Source: an uncultured Acholeplasmataceae bacterium (GTDB taxonomy: Bacteria > Bacillota_I > Bacilli_A > RF39 > UBA660). Taken from it: a DNA stretch of 17,147 nucleotides. Position 1 is the stretch's first letter; each line of letters opens with the position of its first letter. This document shows positions 12,805-17,147 of the stretch, one piece after another. The stretch lies in NCBI GenBank assembly GCA_905203475.1, contig CAJKWD010000024.1:1-17147 (forward strand), given 5' to 3'. The position numbers and the translations under genes were made by a program. Below the pieces are notes generated by a model, which worked only from the letters and a program-made list of their open reading frames with translations, had not been told where the DNA came from and made no database searches.

Positions 12805-13491
12805 ATGGCAAAGAAGAAAGCAAAGAAAAAAGTAAATAAAAAACCTGTTAAAATAGAAAATGCCCGTTCTATGAAATTTGCTTTTATTATTATTTTAATT
12901 ATTGGTGTAATATATTTAATTAGTCCTGAAAAACAAAAAGAAGAAATTAAAGAAGTCATTCCATCAGTTCATGAAACAGAATCAATTGCTTTAACTGATG
13001 ATATAAAAAAAGAATATGAAGACTGGATTAAAAACATTCACGATGGATTAGGAGCAATTAGTACAGGTACGTTAAGAGAAGTAACGGATGAAAACAAATT
13101 AAAATTTTTAATTATTCATGTAAAGAACACAAATCCGTCTCAAACTTATCCACTATCTGAAGGAAGTACTGTTACTTGTATGAATAAAGATCAAGCCAAT
13201 GCATTACTTTCAACCTATTTTGCCAACGCATTTTCCGATGTATCTATTTTACAGTATCAAGAGGGAGAAAGTTATCAAGCACCATTTAAAACAGATACGG
13301 GCTATTGCTATCAAATCGCGGAAGATGATTTAAATATAACGCTTCCAACGACTTTAACAAGTATGAAATTAGATAAAGAAACGAATATTTATACATTGAC
13401 TTTTATATCAGAAGATTCTAATACAGTGTTAACTGTAACTCTTAAAATACGAAACAATATGAAATTAATTCAGGAAATTTCTTATTTATAA
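12805..13491 (+). CDS. Membrane-anchored extracytoplasmic protein, unknown function
   Basis: I do not recognise this 228-residue protein. It starts with a very lysine-rich stretch (MAKKKAKKKVNKKPVKIE), then one membrane helix at about 24-42 (FAFIIILIIGVIYLI), then an acidic extracytoplasmic domain with two cysteines (in TVTCMNKDQ and TGYCYQIAED). ATG 12805 is preferred over ATG 12799 because AGGA at 12793-12796 is 8 bases from the former and only 2 from the latter. A possible extended -10 TGATAAAAT lies at 12774-12782. It sits alone between two terminators. Confidence 0.7.
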   Translation: MAKKKAKKKVNKKPVKIENARSMKFAFIIILIIGVIYLISPEKQKEEIKEVIPSVHETESIALTDDIKKEYEDWIKNIHDGLGAISTGTLREVTDENKLKFLIIHVKNTNPSQTYPLSEGSTVTCMNKDQANALLSTYFANAFSDVSILQYQEGESYQAPFKTDTGYCYQIAEDDLNITLPTTLTSMKLDKETNIYTLTFISEDSNTVLTVTLKIRNNMKLIQEISYL

Positions 13492-13523
13492 AAAGCGGAT
13501 ATTTCCGTTTTTTTTATTTTTTT
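13491..13523 (+). terminator. Intrinsic terminator before addB
   Basis: AAAAGCGGA (13491-13499), loop TATT, TCCGTTTTT (13504-13512) with one G-U pair, then a long T-rich tail to 13523. Confidence 0.85.
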
Positions 13524-13534
13524 CTTACGAACGA

Positions 13535-13563
13535 TTGAACAAACGTTCGCTATTTGCTATAAT
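13535..13563 (+). promoter_or_regulatory. addB promoter overlapped by a LexA-like SOS box
   Basis: TTGAAC (13535-13540), a 17-bp spacer and TATAAT (13558-13563) with extended TGC. The palindrome TGAACAAACGTTCG (13536-13549) covers the -35 and matches the Bacillus LexA (DinR) box CGAAC-N4-GTTCG at 9 of 10 fixed positions. A further CGAACG at 13528-13533 pairs with CGTTCG at 13544-13549. Repression by LexA is inferred from this overlap and from the repair function of the gene. Confidence 0.6.
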
Positions 13564-13625
13564 GAAATTACAATCACTATTTATGGTTTAGATATGATAG
13601 AATAGATAGAGAAAGGTGTGTTACT

Positions 13626-16004
13626 ATGACGAAGTTAATCCTTGCAACTACAGAAGAAAAACATCGCATTTTATTAAAAAAAGAACGAGAAAACAGATTA
13701 GAAGATTTTAAGTTTATTTCTATATCTGATTTGATAGAAATGTTTTATGGTACTTATCGTGATGATTATCTATTAGAGATGCAAAAAAGAGGGTATTTAC
13801 CAAGTGTTGCCAATGATTTAAAAAATGTATTGTGGTATGTCAAAGATAGTAAAAGAGAAAAAATAAAAAGGTTATATCAATTGCGACAAGAATTGTTAGA
13901 ACAAAATATCATGATACCATCTACTTATCAAAAATCATATTTCGAAAAACAACAACTAATCATATGTGGTGAGATGAAATATCAAATACCAACGCATATT
14001 TTAAATGATTTAGAAAAAGAGAAAATTACGTTTCAATTTCAAGAAGATCAGATTGTTGACAAAGCCATTTCTTATAAAGAATTTACTGATATCCGCGATG
14101 AATTAAGTATGGTATGTCTAGATATATTAAAGAAATATCAAGAACATGTTCCACTAGATCAAATACATATCTGTAATGTTTCGTCAGATTATTTAGGATT
14201 TTGTATTCATTTATTAGAATTATTTCAAATACCATATACAGTAAAAGAACAATTATCAATTTATTCCTTACCCTTCATTCAAGATTTCTTAAAACAGATA
14301 GAATCACTAGATGGCTCTATCAAACAAATCGAAGATATTATTCAGACAATGACTGTTAAAAATGAAGTGGAACAAGATGCTTTAGAAAAATTAGCTCATG
14401 TTTATGGGAAATATCGTCATAGTGATACACCGATTTCCGTATTTTTACCAGTACTTATTTATGAAATAAAACATCTTTATTTAAAACCAGTTCTTGAAAA
14501 AAATGCTGTTACAATTCATTCGACACTAGAAGATTATGGAAATCAAGATTATTATTTTGTAGTTGGCTTTAATCAAGAAACAATGCCGCCAGTATCTTTA
14601 GATTTAGATTATATAAATGATGAAGAAAAAAGAGAACTTGGTCTTATGGATACAACTACTAAAAATGAATGCAATAAACAAAGGGTACTATCTTATTTAC
14701 AAAGCAAAGAAGAGTTATGGATTAGTTACGCGAAAGGAAGTTCGTTTGCTAATTTTGAACGTTCTCCTTTATTAGAAGAATTAAAACAAACGCGAAACAT
14801 TGAAGTAAAGGAAAATGAATCAATCTACCAAAATCAAGCTTATAATCGCTATTTACTGGCTCGTAGCTTAGATACTTACTATAAATATCAAGAAAAAACC
14901 AGCGATTTTCATTCCTTATTTCAACGTACATTTATCGAAGATTATCAATCTTATCAAAATCAGTATCAACAAGTAAATGAAGATTATTTGAAAGAGTATG
15001 TAAAAGGAGAAATGACACTTTCTTATTCTTCTATGGATACATTCTTTCATTGTCCTTTTCGTTTTTATTTAAAACATATTTTAAAAGTACCAGAAAAACC
15101 AACTGGTAAAGCAACGATGGTAGGAACTTTCTTTCATGAAGTATTATCTAAATTATATCAAGAAAAAGAGATTGATACTTGCATAGAAACTTCTATCCAT
15201 GAAGTAGATACATTCACAAAAGAAGAACAATTTTATTTAGAAAAATATAAAAAAGAATTGAAAGAAATATGTATTTATTTAAAAAAAGAATTAGAACGAA
15301 CAGACTTTGAAGCAAAATATTTTGAAAAAGAATTTGAAATAGAGTTAGATGAGACAATTAAAATTCGCTTTATGGGTGTAATTGATAAAATTATGACTTT
15401 TACGGATGATGAAAATACATATGTTATTGTGATTGATTACAAAACAGGGAATACAAAACTAGATTACAATAAAGTAATTTACGGATTAGATATGCAGTTA
15501 CTAACTTATTTATATTTCTTAAAACATCATCCAATGTTTAGAGAAATGAAAGTGGCAGGTTTTTACTTACAACATATTCTTCCTGCTGTTATGAACTATG
15601 ATGAGAAAAAAAGTTATGTATTACAAAGAGAACAGTTTTATCAATTAGATGGATACACACGAAATCAAATTTCATTATTACATCATTTAGATCAACACTA
15701 TTTAGAAGGTGGAATGGTAAAAAGTTTACGTGTGACAAAAAACAATACCTTTTATTCGACTGCCAAAGTGATCGCTGATGAAACATTAAATAAATTATTA
15801 GAAATTGTCGATGAAAATATTCACACCGTTGTAAATGCAATTCAAAGTGCTGATTTTAAAATCGCACCAATTCAAATTGGCAATGAGAAAAAAGAAGATG
15901 CGACGGGTTGTATGTATTGTCAGTATTATGATATTTGCTTTAAAAAAGCCAATGATTATAGAACTGTCAAAGAATATAAAAATTTAGAATTTTTAGATAG
16001 TTGA
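13626..16004 (+). CDS. addB: AddB/RexB-like subunit of the AddAB helicase-nuclease
   Basis: This 792-residue protein is the partner subunit that, with AddA, resects double-strand breaks for RecA loading. The C-terminal PD-(D/E)xK nuclease domain is clear: Asp587 in GVIDKI, Asp604 and Lys606 in VIDYKTGN, and the following Q-containing helix (LDMQLLTYLYF). It carries the four cysteines that hold a 4Fe-4S cluster in AddB: Cys476 in HCPFRFY, and Cys762, Cys765, Cys771 in CMYCQYYDIC. The N-terminal part has the degenerate helicase-like layout without a Walker A. It is about 370 residues shorter than Bacillus AddB (about 1166), so several accessory regions are missing or reduced. GAAAGGTG precedes ATG 13626. 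addA follows after 82 bp. Confidence 0.88.
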   Translation: MTKLILATTEEKHRILLKKERENRLEDFKFISISDLIEMFYGTYRDDYLLEMQKRGYLPSVANDLKNVLWYVKDSKREKIKRLYQLRQELLEQNIMIPSTYQKSYFEKQQLIICGEMKYQIPTHILNDLEKEKITFQFQEDQIVDKAISYKEFTDIRDELSMVCLDILKKYQEHVPLDQIHICNVSSDYLGFCIHLLELFQIPYTVKEQLSIYSLPFIQDFLKQIESLDGSIKQIEDIIQTMTVKNEVEQDALEKLAHVYGKYRHSDTPISVFLPVLIYEIKHLYLKPVLEKNAVTIHSTLEDYGNQDYYFVVGFNQETMPPVSLDLDYINDEEKRELGLMDTTTKNECNKQRVLSYLQSKEELWISYAKGSSFANFERSPLLEELKQTRNIEVKENESIYQNQAYNRYLLARSLDTYYKYQEKTSDFHSLFQRTFIEDYQSYQNQYQQVNEDYLKEYVKGEMTLSYSSMDTFFHCPFRFYLKHILKVPEKPTGKATMVGTFFHEVLSKLYQEKEIDTCIETSIHEVDTFTKEEQFYLEKYKKELKEICIYLKKELERTDFEAKYFEKEFEIELDETIKIRFMGVIDKIMTFTDDENTYVIVIDYKTGNTKLDYNKVIYGLDMQLLTYLYFLKHHPMFREMKVAGFYLQHILPAVMNYDEKKSYVLQREQFYQLDGYTRNQISLLHHLDQHYLEGGMVKSLRVTKNNTFYSTAKVIADETLNKLLEIVDENIHTVVNAIQSADFKIAPIQIGNEKKEDATGCMYCQYYDICFKKANDYRTVKEYKNLEFLDS

Positions 16005-16086
16005 GAATCTATGTATAATTTTAAAGTGTTTGTATCGAAACGCGAAAATAATTAGAAAATAAAGAATCGTAGAAGAGGTGGTAATA

Positions 16087-17147
16087 GTGAAACAAAAACC
16101 AGTAAACAGCACATGGACTGATGGACAATGGGATGCCATTGCTTCCAGAGATACATCTATTTTAGTAAGTGCCGGAGCAGGAAGTGGTAAAACAGCTGTC
16201 TTAACAGAACGTATTCTAGAAATATTAAAAGAAGGACATTCTATTTTAGATTTAATTGTTTTGACCTTTACCAATGCTGCAGCCAAAGAAATGAAAGATC
16301 GTGTCAAAAAGAAATTATTAGAAGCCATACCAAATGGATATCCAGAATTACAAAAAGAATTACAATTATTGGATTTAGCAAGCATTTGTACTTTCGATAG
16401 TTTTAGTTTGAATCTTGTAAAAAAATATCACTATCTTCTCGGGATTGAGAAGGATTTAGCAATTGGTGATGGAATCTTAATTGAAGCATTAAAACAAGAA
16501 AGCATGGATGAGACATTTCAAACTTTTTACGAACAAGATAATCCTGAATTTTTAAAACTATTAGATACCTTTACTGTCAAAGATGACACAAAGGTACGTA
16601 AGATTATTTTAAATCTTGCCAATTCACTTACAAGTCGTATACACATTGAACAAGAGTTAGAAGATTGTTATCAAAATTGTAATAGAGAAGAAATCCAGAA
16701 ACAATTAGATCAATATATTGAAGAAATTAAGAATCAAGTAAAAACGGTAATTGAAGAAATTAATCAAGGTTTAGAAAGTGCACCAGAACCATTGCTACCA
16801 ATATTAGAACAGTTAAAAGCAGAAATTGAATTACATCAAAACTCATATGAGGAAATTGCTTCCGTCTTTCGAACAATAAAATTACCAACTTTACCACGTT
16901 CTAAAGAAATTGATGATGATATCAAAGATAAAATGAAAGAAATTTATCAAGATATCAAAAAGCAGATTCAGGAAATAACAAGTCTTTGTGTTTATGCAAA
17001 TCGAGAATCATATATCGAAGAAGTATTGAAAACAAAAGAGACAATTGGAATTTTAAAAGATATTTTAAAAGTTTATTTTGAAAAATTATTGTTGAAGAAA
17101 AAGAAACAAAATATATATGAATTTCACGATATTGGACGTTTTGCCAT
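16087..17147 (+). CDS. addA: AddA helicase-nuclease subunit, N-terminal part (truncated by window end)
   Basis: The first 353 codons of the UvrD-like ATP-dependent helicase subunit of AddAB are visible. Gln14 in WTDGQWDAI is the Q-motif glutamine. Walker A is AGAGSGKT (29-36, Lys35). Motif Ia is in VLTFTNAAAKEMKDRV, then STAxTFDSF-like CTFDSFSL. A long, charged, helical 1B region follows, with YEFHDIGRFA near the window end just ahead of the expected motif II. The start is GTG 16087, preceded by AGAGGTGG. The reading frame runs open to the last base. Motifs III-VI and the C-terminal nuclease domain lie beyond. It probably shares the addB transcript, although a weak internal promoter-like sequence (TTTAGA-16-TATAAT, 15992-16019) is present. 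Confidence 0.95.
   Translation, partial: MKQKPVNSTWTDGQWDAIASRDTSILVSAGAGSGKTAVLTERILEILKEGHSILDLIVLTFTNAAAKEMKDRVKKKLLEAIPNGYPELQKELQLLDLASICTFDSFSLNLVKKYHYLLGIEKDLAIGDGILIEALKQESMDETFQTFYEQDNPEFLKLLDTFTVKDDTKVRKIILNLANSLTSRIHIEQELEDCYQNCNREEIQKQLDQYIEEIKNQVKTVIEEINQGLESAPEPLLPILEQLKAEIELHQNSYEEIASVFRTIKLPTLPRSKEIDDDIKDKMKEIYQDIKKQIQEITSLCVYANRESYIEEVLKTKETIGILKDILKVYFEKLLLKKKKQNIYEFHDIGRFA

Noticed and set aside
15993..16385. Minus-strand ORF over the addB-addA junction
   Set aside because: It lies antisense to the conserved start of addA, including its Walker A. The plus-strand reading is well supported.

Overview
The window comes from an AT-rich, Gram-positive bacterium of the Bacillota, most likely a Bacilli-like, spore-forming or recently spore-forming gut lineage. 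The evidence is very low GC across the housekeeping genes, strong Shine-Dalgarno sites, sortase-anchored Cna-B surface proteins, an AddAB recombination system, a CotE spore-coat homologue, and the rpsP-khpA gene pair. TGA is used as a stop (cysteine desulfurase, addB) and TGG as Trp, so this is not a code-4 mycoplasma.

Bases 1-3166 look like a diversity-generating retroelement (DGR). The window opens on the last 22 codons of a gene whose C-terminus fits a DGR target protein. A perfect 12-bp hairpin follows, then two near-identical, unusually GC-rich repeats of about 147 bp (119-266 and 291-437). In one frame these read as the end of a C-type-lectin-like variable region (LLSPSNF...NGVRPIS). 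One, best the second, is the likely template repeat (TR). After about 160 bp of non-coding spacer and a candidate promoter comes a tight operon: a MutS-domain-I-like accessory gene (msl-type), an Avd-like four-helix protein, a membrane-anchored protein of unknown function, and a reverse transcriptase. The reverse transcriptase has the DGR-specific IGNETSQ motif and YMDD. The variable repeat (VR) of the target should lie just upstream of base 1.

Bases 3167-6158 hold a cysteine desulfurase and a membrane-tethered thioredoxin-fold protein (probable operon), converging on a dicarboxylate/amino-acid:cation symporter-family transporter on the minus strand, with a terminator hairpin between them.

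Bases 6200-11456 hold a small membrane protein, a 1260-residue surface adhesin (signal peptide, VWA domain, seven Cna-B repeats, PPNTG sorting signal) and a class-B-like sortase that may anchor it.

Bases 11511-17147 are core genes: cotE, rpsP-khpA, a membrane-anchored hypothetical, then addB and the first 353 codons of addA. The addB promoter overlaps a LexA-like palindrome. Most genes have their own extended -10 promoter and a hairpin terminator that overlaps or abuts the stop codon.
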